DNA from: Fratercula arctica
Lineage: Eukaryota > Chordata > Aves > Charadriiformes > Alcidae
Direction: 5' to 3'
DNA: 64,000 bases
NCBI GenBank assembly: GCA_947846985.1
Contig: CANTUZ010000008.1
Span: 28,849,352 to 28,913,351, forward strand
Made by a program: the position numbers and the translations under genes. The notes beneath the pieces were generated by a model that was not told where the DNA came from, ran no database searches, and was given only the letters and a program-made list of their open reading frames with translations. Every line of letters starts with the position of its first letter. Position 1 is the stretch's first letter. This document shows, in pieces, positions 62,521 to 64,000 of the stretch.

Positions 62521-64000
62521 AATCTTTCCCTGGCAAGAGCAGGAAGTTTTCAGTCTCTGTGGAGCCGAGCAAATAGATTTGCTCAACCGTCACTCTGGAA
62601 GTCAGAGGCTGTTTCTGGGAAAGCACTAACTTTTAGGAGAGCAAGCAGCCTGCTGGATCGCGAGATGCTAAGTGCACAAGTACTTTACTCAGTTAGGGCT
62701 TAAATAGCCCTGACTTAGAAACCAAGGTACGTTGACTCTCTTATCTACAGTTGCTGTAGTCTGCTGATTTTGAATTTGGACAGCTGAGGCTTCCATTTGA
62801 ATGGCAAGAAAATTGCGAGAGCTTTCAGCATCCTGTCAGCTTCTGAACACTGGCACAGAAATATGTCTTTTCTTTTGAACTGCCCCATGCTCTGTCCCTG
62901 GTAATTTTTATGACGTTACTACCAGCATTTAAGCCTTTCTCACCAGGAACATGTACAAACAGATAAGGCACTTCATGTTCTCCCAGCTCTCCACCAGGGA
63001 GCTGAAGTTCTGGGAAGAGGATAAGCTGAAGTGTAGCTGAAAATGATGATAGTTTGATGATAATAGTAAATCAATCTCTAGTTCAATTTCTTGCAGATCA
63101 GAGTTACCCTAAGGAAGAATCTGGCCTAATCTATCTAATACCAACAGGAAGTTTTTCCTGTCAGGGACCATTTTTGCCATGTGTCTGTCATGAATGGTGC
63201 AGTGCAGGCACTTCCAGTGAACAGAGATACATCTGGGCTCAAGTTTCACCTTTACCTGGCAACTCAGATACCTACCATCTTTGGCTCTGCCAGTTAATTC
63301 AATAGCAATAGTACAGAAAAATTTGTGTGTGGAACTGAGGGATGGTGTGGGGATGGGGAACCCAAGTGGCTTTTGAAGAACCATCTCTGCGTGGCTCAGC
63401 TGATAAAGCAGTGCTGAAGTTACAGGGGCTTTTATTATATAAAGCAGTTGGGTTGTGTTCATACCCTTTAAGGAGCAGCTGCTGAATGCATCCTGTATCT
63501 GCCCCAGGAATCTGGGCTGCGAGGTCTTTGCATCCTCTTTATGGGTCTTTCCAGCTCCCCTTTCACTGTGGTGGCAGCTTAAATGAAATGTTTTCCTGTG
63601 CAGTGCTTTTGCACATAAGCAATTGCTGAGCATTTTGCGGACATGAAAAACCCAAGCAGGTGAGGGGAATGGTCCAAGCATTCACGAGCTGAGGCTGAAA
63701 AGGGCCCACAGGAGATTTTTTTATGTTAAGCTGCCGTCACTTGCGTGGAAACCTGGGAGAGCCAGGCTGTGTAACTGTGGGCCGATGGATGTGGGAAAGG
63801 CAGAGGAGTATCGAGTGGGGTGGATAGAGGAACAAAGACAATTCAGTGCTTGCTGGTGAGTGTTTCCTAATGTTTATAAGATCTAAGGAAAAGGGTGGTA
63901 CAAACGATGTGATGGGGAGGCAAGGGAAAATAGGAGAACCTCTCAAGCCTTTGTTGAGATGATAGGGCTCTGTGGAAGACCAAAGGTTTCTTATCTTCTT
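62521..64000. other. Non-coding stretch, one long unrecognised minus-strand frame
   Basis: The minus-strand frame 63109-63681 is open for 190 codons, the longest non-CR1 frame in the window. Its translation has no domain or low-complexity pattern I recognise, and such a length is only mildly unlikely by chance here. A short stem (ACAGGAA ... TTCCTGT, four-base loop) is at 63144-63161. No promoter or polyadenylation context is evident. Confidence 0.45.

Overview
This window looks like non-coding DNA from a bird genome. The main clue is at least five copies of the CR1 LINE retrotransposon. Four end in the avian-type 3' tail (a 'ggtcccttccaac' block followed by 'ttctatgattct'), and one long copy retains a decayed reverse transcriptase. 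Much older, heavily decayed CR1/L3-like and L2-like fragments lie between them, as expected for an amniote. I see no SINE bloom, no bacterial gene layout, no operons, no CRISPR array, no rRNA or tRNA gene and no intact retrovirus. All recognitions are from memory and by eye; no search was run.

Layout: 1-14.2 kb is AT-rich unique sequence with homopolymer runs and no recognisable gene. At 14.24-14.44 kb there is a GC-rich patch, and 14.85-15.69 kb holds a decayed ancient CR1-type fragment. The best-looking candidate host exon is at 16,396-16,557 (+ strand): 162 bp, open, same phase at both ends, with good splice sites, but no family I recognise. 15.9-27.1 kb is otherwise unique, with a C20 run at 24.35 kb and a strong G-quadruplex motif at 26.94 kb. 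A CR1 3' fragment lies at 27.16-27.63 kb (+). An L2-like 3' relic is near 32.6 kb. The 1.5-kb CR1 copy at 35.93-37.45 kb (- strand) carries RT motifs with two in-frame stops and has unusually lost its 3' end. At 41.2-42.1 kb there is an ancient repeat relic, a perfect 24-bp palindrome and a tiny CR1 tail.

46.65 kb holds a compact hairpin. 48.16-48.96 kb holds an E-box/AP-1 cluster, a CR1 fragment and a 24-bp tandem repeat. 51.06 kb has a small candidate exon on the minus strand, and 51.72 kb a 44-bp inverted repeat from an old palindromic element. 55.1 kb has a T30/G9/(TG)n composite tract. 55.8-56.4 kb is a well-recognised ancient CR1/L3-type 3' end, and 62.07-62.52 kb is another CR1 3' fragment.

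No set of genes working together can be supported. The window is most simply an intergenic region or the inside of very large introns. Most open reading frames here are short and have no recognisable domain. The items most worth checking are the candidate exons, the inverted repeats and the dispersed palindromic repeat family.
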